A stretch of 64,000 nt of DNA from Photorhabdus bodei (lineage in GTDB: Bacteria > Pseudomonadota > Gammaproteobacteria > Enterobacterales > Enterobacteriaceae), in the NCBI RefSeq assembly GCF_003287735.1, contig NZ_NSCM01000013.1, positions 1 to 64,000 of the forward strand. Reading direction: 5' to 3'. The notes under the pieces were generated by a model. That model saw nothing but the letters and a program-made list of their open reading frames with translations, searched no databases and had not been told where the DNA came from. The translations under genes were made by a program, and so were the position numbers. Positions 44,460 to 53,564 of this stretch are shown here, piece by piece. Within the stretch, counting starts at the first letter, position 1; every line of letters starts with the position of its first letter.

Positions 44460-44609
44460 AATGCAAAATGGGAAGTAAATCGCAATTTATCCCCATTTGT
44501 CTGGCAAGCAATATTAAGTGAGGAAGTTAACGAGTTCGCACAGGTCATTTGCATGATGAATATGGCAGTGATCACGCAGGAACGGCATGCGCGGAGATGG
44601 TGCTGGTAG
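44460..44609 (+). other. Start-less open frame at the left edge of the cargo region
   Basis: 50 codons open from just after a stop, with no ATG, GTG or TTG until near its end; it reads LSPFVWQAILSEEVNEFAQV and then MMNMAVITQERHARRW. It looks like a piece of a phage gene cut when cargo entered. A similar start-less piece lies on the other side at 46653. Confidence 0.4.
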
Positions 44610-44666
44610 CAGCAGTCGCTCTGCAAATGAACTTTAATGCAAATGAGGAAATAAAATAGTACAGAA

Positions 44667-44691
44667 GAGCACATTAATATGAAATGTGCTC
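44667..44691. terminator. Hairpin between gene A region and the KAP gene
   Basis: GAGCACATT/AATGTGCTC, a perfect 9-bp stem with 7-nt loop. It is between two convergent genes and may end transcription from both sides; T-rich stretches flank it but are short. Confidence 0.65.
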
Positions 44692-44723
44692 ATTGGTTTT
44701 CATTAAAATTTTGATGAGTAGTT

Positions 44724-46550
44724 TTATTCTATTCCCTCATACTGTTTCGATTGTTTATTTTTATGCTTGTCAACAATCTCTTTTAGAGCATGTATCATCC
44801 ATTTAATTCTAACTTTCTCAAGTCCAATTTTATTATCGTTGGTGGCTTCAATATTTTCAATAATATCTTTAAGCCATTCCATTTCCAGATTAACAACATT
44901 ATCATGGCAATATCTTGTAAGTAGAGCTTTATTAATTATAGCCTGCTGTTGAGGTGGTTTAGATAACCATTTTTTAACGAATGTTTTAGGAGGTATCTCA
45001 GCCAAAATAGCTATACTGGAATACATCCCTTCATATTGATGATTTCTTGTGATTAGATTTCCGAATTCATTGACATTGTTATCTAATTTGCTGATTATAT
45101 CTTCTGCAAATTTAGGGTATTGCTTTATTAAGCAATCTTCTGTTCTCTTATTAAAGTATTCCTTTAATTCGTTTAATTTTTTCTTATCCACATACTCTTC
45201 AAAGAACAAATAACTGTATCCATCATATGAAAAATCATTTCTATAATTATAATCATTTGAAATTAAATTGTTATACGGTAATTCATCTTGTTCATATAAA
45301 TAATCTATATAATCTTTGCACTTTATAAATGTATCATCAAAATCAATATTGATAACTTTTAAAGTAGAAAACATAAGCATGCAAGAAAACACATGTAGCA
45401 AATCTCCCTCATTTTTTTCTAATTTTTCAGAAAAAGTTTTTTGAATATCACTGACAGCATTATTTACAACATTCTGATCTAATTGACTAAGATTATAAAT
45501 CTTTTTCCATGATTTTATATTAGAACTTCCTTTTGTCATTAATATAATATTATTAACTGACTCTTCTATTTCGTTGGGGTTAAATACACCATTAAATAAT
45601 ATATCAGCCAATATATCATTGGTTAGAACTGGATTGTAAAAATTAATACCATTGTATTTTTCAAGCTTTTTCACAAGTGTCGAATCGAAAATCTCATAAG
45701 ATGACTTGGCACGTAAATCTTTTTCGACCAGTGAGGATTTTTTCACCTCAATACATATGGCTACAAACATTGATGTCATGTCCAGAATAATTTTCTCATA
45801 CTCAAGATGTTCGTTTTTTAAACATCTATATAATAAATCTAAATTAATAATAATTTCATTTAAAATTCTAAGTGACTTGCATTCAGACTGTTTGAAAATG
45901 CCAGTAATGTGCTCTCTATATTTTTCTAAGGTTTCCTTTGATATTTTATTTTCGATAAAAGAAATAAATGCATTATCTAGATCAGGGTGTAGTTTTACTG
46001 TATATCCAAAGACCTTTTCTTTCATCTCTTTGAATTGGTCTTCTAATTTTTCATCATGAGTTATAGCAATAACATGGCATTTATAGTGTTCAACGTACTT
46101 ATTAATTACACCAAGTAATTCTTTTGAATTAAGCGAAGATCTTTCTAAATCATCAAAAACAATTACTCTATCATTTTTTATATCATCTGAAATAATCTTT
46201 TTTATAATGGAATCACCTAAGTCAGATAGTTTTAAATTAATACCACTTATATTTACTGTTGATAAAACTCCACGAGATAATATTTTTGCAACACTTTTAA
46301 CTGGGTGCATTTTTGCAAATAAATCAGCATGAATTTCATCAGCATTATTTGTACCGAATAAACTCACATAATACATTTCGTTATTCTTTAGGCATTCTTT
46401 TATTGAGTGTGTTTTTCCTACCCCCCAATCACCAGTTACGAGGACAGCATAACCGGGTTGTTTTAGGCTTTTATAAGTGTTGATACAGTTTTCAAAATTT
46501 TCTTTGGATTTCATATTATCCTCTAATTTATAATTCATAAATGAAACCAT
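44724..46550 (-). CDS. KAP-family P-loop NTPase, candidate anti-phage cargo
   Basis: 608 residues. The N-terminal domain is a KAP-type P-loop ATPase: Walker A TGDWGVGKTHS at 39-49, Walker B VIVFDDLERS at 129-138, and sensor-like HVIAITHDEKL near 160. The remaining 400 residues are helical, AT-rich and not recognised. No transmembrane helices are evident, unlike classical KAP proteins. It lies between A and Q, a site where P2-like phages are known to carry exchangeable defence genes, has its own orientation, and is far more AT-rich than flanking phage genes. Related KAP proteins include PifA, which excludes T7. Defence is inference from fold and place. Start at 46550 or the next Met at 46538. 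Confidence 0.75.
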   Translation of the reverse strand: MVSFMNYKLEDNMKSKENFENCINTYKSLKQPGYAVLVTGDWGVGKTHSIKECLKNNEMYYVSLFGTNNADEIHADLFAKMHPVKSVAKILSRGVLSTVNISGINLKLSDLGDSIIKKIISDDIKNDRVIVFDDLERSSLNSKELLGVINKYVEHYKCHVIAITHDEKLEDQFKEMKEKVFGYTVKLHPDLDNAFISFIENKISKETLEKYREHITGIFKQSECKSLRILNEIIINLDLLYRCLKNEHLEYEKIILDMTSMFVAICIEVKKSSLVEKDLRAKSSYEIFDSTLVKKLEKYNGINFYNPVLTNDILADILFNGVFNPNEIEESVNNIILMTKGSSNIKSWKKIYNLSQLDQNVVNNAVSDIQKTFSEKLEKNEGDLLHVFSCMLMFSTLKVINIDFDDTFIKCKDYIDYLYEQDELPYNNLISNDYNYRNDFSYDGYSYLFFEEYVDKKKLNELKEYFNKRTEDCLIKQYPKFAEDIISKLDNNVNEFGNLITRNHQYEGMYSSIAILAEIPPKTFVKKWLSKPPQQQAIINKALLTRYCHDNVVNLEMEWLKDIIENIEATNDNKIGLEKVRIKWMIHALKEIVDKHKNKQSKQYEGIE

Positions 46551-46652
46551 CGGTAATTGTTAGATTCTGTGTAGCTGCCTTTTAGCTGCTAGTAATTAGT
46601 TTGAACTATTAAATTTACTGATAATTAATAGAATATGTACACACCATCAATC

Positions 46653-46838
46653 TTAGTAGAAAACCACCCATTTTGCGCACCAATCCGCAAGATCAAACAA
46701 GGATCTCATCCCCTGTAAAGCATCAGCACTAGCTTCTTTCAGATTGTCTCTTGCATGTGCATGAAAAACACTACATTTAGTGAGCAGGCGCGGCGGGGTC
46801 ACGACTGCGCGCAGCAGCGTCTGGTAGCTGTGCTGGTC
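46653..46838 (-). other. Start-less open frame at the right edge of the cargo region
   Basis: 61 codons open to a stop at 46653, with protein-like content: VVTPPRLLTKCSVFHAHARD and then LFDLADWCAKWVVFY at the end. No ATG start; an ATG at 46849 (MKFETS) is out of frame by one base, so a frameshifted small gene is likely. A GTG within the frame would give 47 residues. Confidence 0.4.
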
Positions 46839-46889
46839 TCAAATTTCATGATGTAATCATTCTGTATTGAAACTATATTTCTTCCAGAC

Positions 46890-46919
46890 AAAAAAAAGAC
46901 CGCTCAGTCGGCGGCCTCT
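46890..46919 (-). terminator. Terminator after gene Q
   Basis: On the minus strand GGCCGCC-GACTGA-GCGGTCT forms a short GC-rich stem followed by eight Ts. It would end the leftward P-Q late transcript before the cargo region. Confidence 0.8.
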
Positions 46920-46935
46920 CAATCAATGACGCGGG

Positions 46936-47970
46936 CTATTTGTCCTCGTTCATATCCAACGAATACTGTTCAAATCGGATCACCTCCTCACCAATCCAGT
47001 CATTTAATTGTTTCATTTTACTTTGCAGCGGCATCAGTTCATTACGTACAAACACCTTAGCCGCCTTCTCCACATCACCAAAACCGCCGGTATTCTGTGG
47101 AATAATCCCCATCATCTGCGGTGGTACACGGTGCGCGGCCAGTATGTCGTCACGGCTGGCATTCTTGATATTTAAAAATTCATCCTTAGCCGCGGCTTCA
47201 GACAGTGGAATGGTCTGGATACCGTCTTTTTTACCGCCCGGCGCATATAAAAATAGATTGCGGAAATTACCCGGCCCCTTGGCATTTTTCAGCGCGTCGC
47301 GAATATTATCGATATCGGACAGGTTTTGTGACGCATCACTGATATACAGGATGTAACCCGCATGGGAACCGTTCAGGTAATACTTGCGGCGAAACAGAGT
47401 GGCCGACTCATTCAGCAGCGCCGACGGCAAAGCAGCTAAATACTCCGGCAATCCGTAAAGTTCCTGATTAATGTCGGGTTCAATCAGATGAAACACTTGC
47501 CCCGTCGGGAACGGGTATGGCTGGCTGTTGTAGCCATATTTCACAAACCAATAGGTTTCCAAGTCTTCGCCGCGTCGGGTGAACTTGGCCGGGCAGTGAT
47601 TCAGCTTCAAAGGCTGGCCGAGGCGATTCTTGCGTTGTTCAAGATAGGCATTGCCAAACAGTATAAAGTCCAGCGCCCATGAGTCGAATGCCTGTCGGCT
47701 AAGTAGACGGTGTGGGATAAAGGTACTGGTCAGGATGTTGCGTTTGACATAAACCGCGCTGCTGTGGTGCGGCGCCGAGCGAAACGACAGCGCCAGCCCG
47801 TTAAAACTGATTGGCGGTTCATACCAGTTATCGACCAGTACACACTCCAGATAATCAAACACCTCGCGCCGGTCAAGGACCGGGATCGGATCGCCAAAGG
47901 TGAATGCTTCAATCGATGGGCTGGCTGTGGTTTTCACCGTCGGGCTGCGTTTTCTGTTTTTACGGCTCAT
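46936..47970 (-). CDS. Q: Portal protein (P2 gpQ)
   Basis: 344 residues, the same as P2 gpQ. Portal family features: EAFTFGDPIPVLDRREVFDY near the start, PISFNGLALSFRSAPHHSSA, and the late block AAHRVPPQMMGIIPQNTGGF. It forms the dodecameric DNA channel of the head. Start overlaps the stop of P by one base; both are leftward, opposite to the other late genes, as in P2. Confidence 0.96.
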   Translation of the reverse strand: MSRKNRKRSPTVKTTASPSIEAFTFGDPIPVLDRREVFDYLECVLVDNWYEPPISFNGLALSFRSAPHHSSAVYVKRNILTSTFIPHRLLSRQAFDSWALDFILFGNAYLEQRKNRLGQPLKLNHCPAKFTRRGEDLETYWFVKYGYNSQPYPFPTGQVFHLIEPDINQELYGLPEYLAALPSALLNESATLFRRKYYLNGSHAGYILYISDASQNLSDIDNIRDALKNAKGPGNFRNLFLYAPGGKKDGIQTIPLSEAAAKDEFLNIKNASRDDILAAHRVPPQMMGIIPQNTGGFGDVEKAAKVFVRNELMPLQSKMKQLNDWIGEEVIRFEQYSLDMNEDK

Positions 47971-49727
47971 CAGTAAACCTCAACAATATTTCTATGGTGG
48001 GGAGTGTCACCGGTAATCGGTTCATTAAACAGGGCGTGCATGGCGGCCCATGCCAGATCTGCGTGACTGGCTTCTTCGCTACGGCTGGTTTGATAGGTCG
48101 GGCGGTTGCCGCTGGCGGTGGTAGAACGGCGGATAGCCATAAAACTTTGTGCAATGTCGGTCTGGCCGGCGTCAAACTCCAACCGACGATGGTTGATAAT
48201 GTCCCATGCCTTAAGTACCAGCGCGTTTTTAACGGCGGGGTTATAGACAAATTCCCGCACGGATGGGAAAAATTCTTTGACGTTTTGGTAAACCCCATGC
48301 CCGACGCCAGTCGAGTCAATGCCGATATATTCGACGTTGTACTGTTCCGTCAGTCGTTTGATGGCGTCAGACTGAGCGCGAAAGTTCATGCCACGCCACT
48401 GATGACGTTCAAGGATGCGGAATTTGCCACCCGGTACCTGCGGTGGAGCGACTACGACACAACCGGCACTGTCGCCATTCTCGCCCCCTTTGGCGGGGTC
48501 ATAACCGATCCAGACAGGGTGATAACCATACGGGCGTAGCATCAGGGGTTGCACATCGTCCCAGATTTCCCAGCTATCGACCATGCAACCCTGCATCAGT
48601 TGCAGTGAGAAAATGGATTCGATATCGTCCATAAATTCGCACAGCAGCAGGTTCTGGTACTCGTCCGGGCTGTATTCCAGCCGTAACTGGTCAATATCAA
48701 ACAGGTTACAGCCGCCCCTGACTGCATCTTCAACCGTGACAATCTGCCGCCACTGACCATCGGCACATCGTAGGCCGCTGGCTAATGCTTGATGGTTAAT
48801 ATCAATGTCAATACGATTGGCCTTGGCGCGGCCACGGTTAAACAGTTTGCCTGACCAATACGGGTACGCGCTATGGGTTAAGCTGGACGGGGTAGAAAAG
48901 TAAGTCTGGCGCCATTTTTTGTGCATTGCCATACCGGATGCTACCTTGCGCAGTTCCTGAAACTTCGGAATCCAGAAATATTCATCTAGATAGAGATTGC
49001 CGTGATAGCTTTGTGCGGTGCGGGCATTGGTGCCAAGAAAATACAGGGTGGCGCCATTACTCAGGGTGATCGGGTCGCCTTTTAGTTCGACGTCCACTTC
49101 CCGCGCCATTTCCAGGATGTACTGCTTGAATACGTGGGCCTGCGCTTTACTGGCAGAGAGAAATATCTGATTGCGTCCGGTAGTCAACGCATCGATTAGG
49201 GCTTCACGGGCAAAAAAGAATGTCGCACCAATCTGACGGGATTTCAGGATATTGCGGATACGATGTGCTAATCCGGCGTGATACCAGTCATGTTGATAAC
49301 CGAACAGGGTCGAGCGGAAAATGTCTTCCAGCTTTTTGATTTGTTCTTCACTGAACACGTTCTTTTCCGGTGGCCGGCGCTCACCTTTGTTGCGGTTGGC
49401 AATTTTGGGGTTCAGATCGGTTTCATTACCGCCGCCGCTATATTTCCTGATCCGCGCCTGTCGTTCTAACTGACGGTGCAGCAGGTCAATTTCCTTAAAG
49501 TCTTTGCCTTCTTTTTGCTCCTTGGCGATAAGCTGACATAGCCGTGCTTCAAGGGACAACTCGACTCGTTCAAACGAGGTCACCTCATCCCATTTGTCAC
49601 GGCGTTTCCAGCTATGGATAGTTGATGCTTTCTCGTTGAGCATTTCCGCAATCCGTGCAATCCGGTACCCGTTAAAATACAGGTGCATTGCGTGCTTACG
49701 GGGATCAAAATCAGATGTTGTTTTCAT
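47970..49727 (-). CDS. P: Terminase large (ATPase) subunit (P2 gpP)
   Basis: 585 residues, close to P2 gpP (590). An N-terminal helix-turn-helix (YRIARIAEMLNEKASTIHSW) is followed by the ATPase: a region around ILKSRQIGATFFFAREALID, and the Walker B-like YLDEYFWIPKF. The C-terminal nuclease domain begins at VWIGYDPAKGGENGDSAG, a conserved Asp cluster. It powers DNA packaging into the head. Divergent from O across a control region with a late-activator site. Confidence 0.96.
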   Translation of the reverse strand: MKTTSDFDPRKHAMHLYFNGYRIARIAEMLNEKASTIHSWKRRDKWDEVTSFERVELSLEARLCQLIAKEQKEGKDFKEIDLLHRQLERQARIRKYSGGGNETDLNPKIANRNKGERRPPEKNVFSEEQIKKLEDIFRSTLFGYQHDWYHAGLAHRIRNILKSRQIGATFFFAREALIDALTTGRNQIFLSASKAQAHVFKQYILEMAREVDVELKGDPITLSNGATLYFLGTNARTAQSYHGNLYLDEYFWIPKFQELRKVASGMAMHKKWRQTYFSTPSSLTHSAYPYWSGKLFNRGRAKANRIDIDINHQALASGLRCADGQWRQIVTVEDAVRGGCNLFDIDQLRLEYSPDEYQNLLLCEFMDDIESIFSLQLMQGCMVDSWEIWDDVQPLMLRPYGYHPVWIGYDPAKGGENGDSAGCVVVAPPQVPGGKFRILERHQWRGMNFRAQSDAIKRLTEQYNVEYIGIDSTGVGHGVYQNVKEFFPSVREFVYNPAVKNALVLKAWDIINHRRLEFDAGQTDIAQSFMAIRRSTTASGNRPTYQTSRSEEASHADLAWAAMHALFNEPITGDTPHHRNIVEVY

Positions 49728-49773
49728 ATCACCAGACTACAGACCCGCCCGTCATTTCTCTGTGTCTGCCCTG

Positions 49774-49791
49774 TGTGTCAGTCCAGACACA
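49774..49791. promoter_or_regulatory. Ogr/Delta-type late activator site between P and O
   Basis: TGT-N12-ACA with dyad TGTGTC/GACACA, the known pattern for Ogr-family zinc-finger activators of P2 late promoters. It lies 96 bp before O and 47 bp before P, so it may serve both. Confidence 0.75.
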
Positions 49792-49869
49792 ACCGCATTT
49801 TATTGTTTCCTCGACTTGACGATACAAACTAGTAGGCCATGACTGACCCATTGATAATCAGGGCTTACA

Positions 49870-50706
49870 ATGCCGAAGAAATCCAAACCCTTTCGAATCT
49901 GTGTAGAAGGCGCAACCACAGACGGGCGCAAGGTTCAGCGCGAATGGCTGACACAGATTGCCGCCAACTATGACCCGCAGACCTACGGTGCACGCATCAA
50001 CATGGAGCATTACAATTTTTCGTGGAGTCCTCGCTTTGGTGATGTGGAATCGGTTTTTACCGAAGAAATCAAGGACGGCGCGCTGGCGGGCAAGTTGGGG
50101 CTGTATGGGGTACTTTCACCCACCGATGATCTGGTAGAAATGAACCGTAAGCGCCAAAAAGTTTACACCTCTGCTGAAATCAACCTAGATTTTGCCGACT
50201 TCGGCGGGGCGTATCTGGTGGGATTGGCCGTTACTGACAGTCCGGCAAGTCTTGGCACCGAAATGTTGCAGTTTAGCGCTAATGCGGACAGCAATCCTCT
50301 CAATTCAAGGAAGCAGCACCCAGACAACCTCTTTACGGCAGCGGAAGAAACCCTGTTTGAGTTTGTGGATGCACTAGAGGAAAGCGAAAAGCCCTCGCTC
50401 TTTTCCCGTGTACAGGCATTTTTCCATAAGAAGCAGCAAGCTGACGATGCCCGTTTTAACGATATCCATCAGGCCGTCGAATTATGTGCCCAAGAGCAGC
50501 AGGCCACAGTGGAAGCCGTGAGCACACTTTCTCAACAAATAGGCGAAATAACCGCTATCAAACGGAAGCAGACTGAACTTGAAACCCAGCTTCGTGACTT
50601 AAAAACTCAGTTGAGTCAGCAAGACAGCCAGAAAACACACCGACCTGTTTCGCTGGGATCGCCGAACGCTGACACTCCAGTCAGTAAACATCTGACCAAC
50701 TGTTAA
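49870..50706 (+). CDS. O: Capsid scaffolding protein and protease (P2 gpO)
   Basis: 278 residues. The N-terminal half is the self-cleaving protease (KPFRICVEGATTDGRKVQRE; GARINMEHYNF with the His; VTDSPASLGTEML with the Ser), and the C-terminal half is a helical coiled-coil scaffold ending around ELETQLRDLKTQLSQQD. It guides head assembly and processes N and itself. First gene of the rightward head operon. Confidence 0.95.
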   Translation: MPKKSKPFRICVEGATTDGRKVQREWLTQIAANYDPQTYGARINMEHYNFSWSPRFGDVESVFTEEIKDGALAGKLGLYGVLSPTDDLVEMNRKRQKVYTSAEINLDFADFGGAYLVGLAVTDSPASLGTEMLQFSANADSNPLNSRKQHPDNLFTAAEETLFEFVDALEESEKPSLFSRVQAFFHKKQQADDARFNDIHQAVELCAQEQQATVEAVSTLSQQIGEITAIKRKQTELETQLRDLKTQLSQQDSQKTHRPVSLGSPNADTPVSKHLTNC

Positions 50707-50718
50707 TGGAACAATCCC

Positions 50719-51822
50719 ATGAAGAATGAAACTCGATTTAAATTTAACGCCTTTCTGATGCGTCTGGGTGAAATTTACGGTGTGGACGCCACGGCATTTA
50801 CAGGTAAGGTAGACGTCAATCCATCCGTTGCTCAGACGTTGGAAGATGAAATCCAGCAAAGCGCCGATTTCCTGCAAAAAATTAACATGGTTCCCGTCAG
50901 TGAGCAGTCGGGCGAAGCGATTGGGCTAGGTGTCGGTTCGACTATTGCAGGGACGACAGACACCGACAGTAAGGAGCGAGAAACTTCCGATCCGACCCGA
51001 CTCAACGCTATTGAGTACAAATGCGAACAAACCAACTTTGATACTAGCATTCCTTACAAAAAACTTGACTTATGGGCGAAATTTCAAGATTTCCAGTTAC
51101 GTATCCGTAACGCCATTATCAGACGTCAGGCATTGGACCGCATTATGATCGGCTGGAATGGGGTTAAACGGGCCAAAACCTCAAACCGCGTTCAATATCC
51201 ACTATTGCAGGATGTAAATATCGGCTGGTTGGAGAAAATCCGACAGGATGCACCGGATCATGTCATGAGCAATATCACTGACGAAGCCGGTAAAGTTATA
51301 TCTGAAACCATCCGTGTGGGAGAAGGCGGTGATTTCAATAATCTGGACGCACTGGTGATAGATACCGTCAACAATGCTATCGACCCAGAATATCAGGATG
51401 ATACGGAGCTGATGGTCATCTGTGGCCGTGAACTGTTGGCTGACAAATATTTTCCGTTGGTCAATCAGTCGCAGCCCAACACCGAGAAAATGGCGGCAGA
51501 TGTGATTATCAGCCAGAAACGTATCGGTAATTTGCCTGCGGTGCGCGTACCGTATTTCCCGCCCAAAGCCTTGCTAATTAGCCGTCTGGATAATCTGTCT
51601 ATCTATTATCAGGAAGGCACTCGCCGACGTTCTGTGCTGGATAACCCCAAACGTGATCGCATTGAAAACTACGAATCAGTCAATGAAGCGTATGTCGTTG
51701 AAGACTATCGTGGTGTGGCCCTGATTGAAAATATCGAGATGTTGGCAGCCAGCAAAAAAGCAGCGTTGCCGCAGCCAGATAATGCCGCATCTGAGCACAA
51801 CGCCGACACTGAGGAACAATAA
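50719..51822 (+). CDS. N: Major capsid protein (P2 gpN)
   Basis: 367 residues (P2 N has 357). Family features: RFKFNAFLMRLGEIYGVDAT at the start, the E-loop region around LGVGSTIAGTTDTDS, and the conserved IYYQEGTRRRSVLDNPKRDR near the C-terminus. It builds the HK97-fold shell after cleavage by O. It precedes M with a 1-bp overlap. Confidence 0.96.
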   Translation: MKNETRFKFNAFLMRLGEIYGVDATAFTGKVDVNPSVAQTLEDEIQQSADFLQKINMVPVSEQSGEAIGLGVGSTIAGTTDTDSKERETSDPTRLNAIEYKCEQTNFDTSIPYKKLDLWAKFQDFQLRIRNAIIRRQALDRIMIGWNGVKRAKTSNRVQYPLLQDVNIGWLEKIRQDAPDHVMSNITDEAGKVISETIRVGEGGDFNNLDALVIDTVNNAIDPEYQDDTELMVICGRELLADKYFPLVNQSQPNTEKMAADVIISQKRIGNLPAVRVPYFPPKALLISRLDNLSIYYQEGTRRRSVLDNPKRDRIENYESVNEAYVVEDYRGVALIENIEMLAASKKAALPQPDNAASEHNADTEEQ

Positions 51823-52487
51823 TGGCTAGCCCGTGGCAGCGTCACCGAATGCGATTACAGGCGACCGAGGCCGCTCAACTGAGTAGCCCCGCGCGGCAAA
51901 ATCACGGCGGTTATAACCAGATGCTGCTGATGCTGGAGCAAGACCGCCGTCACCTTAAAAAAATCCAGTCTATGGAGCGCAAAGCGCAGCACAAAAGGCA
52001 GATATTGCCTAAATATGCGCCGTGGATTACTGGGGTATTACAGGGGGGCATAGGTCATCAAGATGATGTGCTGATGTATGTCCTGCTGTGGCGTATTGAT
52101 GCCGGTGATTATGATGGTGCGCTGGATATCGCTGAGTACGCGTTACAGCACCGACTCGCTATGCCTGAAAATCATGAGCGGACAACGGGCTGTGCCGTGA
52201 CAGAAGAGATCGCCGAAGCCGCCCAGCGTTGTTATACCGCTAAATCTCCGATGCCTCTTGCCACGCTGGAACGGGCGGCTAATCTCACCCACGATCAGGA
52301 TATGCCCGATAAGGTGAGGGCGGAGTTATATAAATGGCTCGGTTATAGCCAGCGGGATAACAACCAGCCGCAGCCTGCCTATTGTTCACTGAGCAGGGCT
52401 TTAGAACTGAATAATCATGTTGGCGTGAAAAAAGACTTAGAGCAACTTGCCAGAGCGCTCCGCAGTCAGAAACACGACAACACATAA
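51822..52487 (+). CDS. M: Terminase small (endonuclease) subunit (P2 gpM)
   Basis: 221 residues. N-terminal SPWQRHRMRLQATEAAQ and the following RQILPKYAPWITGVLQGG, then DVLMYVLLWRIDAGDYDGAL are typical of P2 M. It cuts cos DNA for packaging with P. C-terminal half ends with an alpha-helical repeat-like region. Overlaps N by one base. Confidence 0.94.
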   Translation: MASPWQRHRMRLQATEAAQLSSPARQNHGGYNQMLLMLEQDRRHLKKIQSMERKAQHKRQILPKYAPWITGVLQGGIGHQDDVLMYVLLWRIDAGDYDGALDIAEYALQHRLAMPENHERTTGCAVTEEIAEAAQRCYTAKSPMPLATLERAANLTHDQDMPDKVRAELYKWLGYSQRDNNQPQPAYCSLSRALELNNHVGVKKDLEQLARALRSQKHDNT

Positions 52488-52569
52488 CCGAACGTGCCAA
52501 CGCGCCGGGGCGGCACGGGGTGGCGAAGTCTCAACGCCCTGTTCACCGCCCACCTATTCAGGGGGCAAT

Positions 52570-53034
52570 ATGGACTTTATTTCAACCGCACCCGCAACGG
52601 ATAAACAGGCCACCATGACCAGTGTCCCGTTTTTTCCTGCTATCGAGATCGGTCGCTACCGTGACGAGATGCGCACAGATGGTACGGTCACCGCGCCGAG
52701 ATTACATCAAGCAATTTCCAACGCCATTGTTGAGGTGAATCGCGAGCTGAACCATTGGCGGCAGATCCATATCGATGAGGGATACTCATCACTGGCCGAC
52801 ATTCCCGCCGACACTCTCAATGGCGAGAGTGAGTTGGTTTATCTCTATCGTCGTGCGGTGTTTTGCCTGACCAAGGCGAATCTGATCGAACGTTACCGCG
52901 ATATCGACACTACTCAGATTGGCAGCAAAAAGGCTGAGGCAATGGAAATCACCATTGACGACCTGTGGCGGGATGCGCAATGGGCGATGCGCCGGATACA
53001 AGGATATAACCATATGATAGTGGAGCTTATCTAG
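52570..53034 (+). CDS. L: Head completion protein (P2 gpL)
   Basis: 154 residues from ATG 52570 (MDFISTAPATDKQATMTSVP); the longer frame back to 52447 overlaps M and is not supported. Contains FFPAIEIGRYRDEMRTDGTV and DLWRDAQWAMRRIQGYNHMI, the gpL pattern. It finishes the head-tail connector. Overlaps X by one base. Confidence 0.94.
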   Translation: MDFISTAPATDKQATMTSVPFFPAIEIGRYRDEMRTDGTVTAPRLHQAISNAIVEVNRELNHWRQIHIDEGYSSLADIPADTLNGESELVYLYRRAVFCLTKANLIERYRDIDTTQIGSKKAEAMEITIDDLWRDAQWAMRRIQGYNHMIVELI

Positions 53035-53237
53035 TGCAAGTGCGGGCGCAACAGTATGACACCGTGGATTCCTTATGCTGGCGCCACTATGGACGAACAC
53101 AGGGAGTCACCGAACGGGTATTAGAAGCCAATCCCGGTTTGGCCGATGTTGGGGCCATCCTGCCACAGGGTACCGAGATTGAACTGCCTGAAATCACGCC
53201 TGCTGCTGTAACGCCCATCATTCAATTATGGGATTAG
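53034..53237 (+). CDS. X: Tail protein X
   Basis: 67 residues starting with GTG 53034, which shares a base with the stop of L. LysM-like: RAQQYDTVDSLCWRHYGRTQ and GAILPQGTEIELPEI. X binds peptidoglycan or helps tail completion in P2. Next are lysis genes. Confidence 0.93.
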   Translation: MQVRAQQYDTVDSLCWRHYGRTQGVTERVLEANPGLADVGAILPQGTEIELPEITPAAVTPIIQLWD

Positions 53238-53240
53238 AAA

Positions 53241-53564
53241 ATGGATAAACAACCGGATTTATGGGCCGATTTATTGAATGGCCTGAGAAATTCATGGCCG
53301 CAGATATCCGGCTCCTTACTGGCTGTACTGATCTGTTATGGTCGCCTGATTTATGACGGCGTAGAGCGGAAAAAACGCTGGGTTGAACCGTTGCTATGTG
53401 GTGCGTTGTCGTGGGGTGTTTCCAGCGGGCTGGAACTGTTTGGCATTCCCGGCAGTGTTTCACCGGCTTTGGGGGGTGCCATTGGTTTTATTGGTGTTGA
53501 AAAACTGCGTGAATTTGCCCTTCGCGCAATCAATAAACGTTTGGGAGGCAAATCACATGACTAG
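53241..53564 (+). CDS. Holin (lambda-type, class II-like)
   Basis: 107 residues with two or three membrane helices: SLLAVLICYGRLIYDG, then WVEPLLCGALSWGVSSGLEL and GAIGFIGVEKLREFALRAI, a pattern of the phage_holin_3 (lambda/HP1-like) family. It replaces gene Y of P2. It forms the pore that lets the endolysin out. Overlaps the next gene by 8 bp. Confidence 0.85.
   Translation: MDKQPDLWADLLNGLRNSWPQISGSLLAVLICYGRLIYDGVERKKRWVEPLLCGALSWGVSSGLELFGIPGSVSPALGGAIGFIGVEKLREFALRAINKRLGGKSHD

Noticed and set aside
47904-48539. 211-codon plus-strand frame across Q/P
   Set aside because: Antisense to conserved portal and terminase genes with no recognisable motif.
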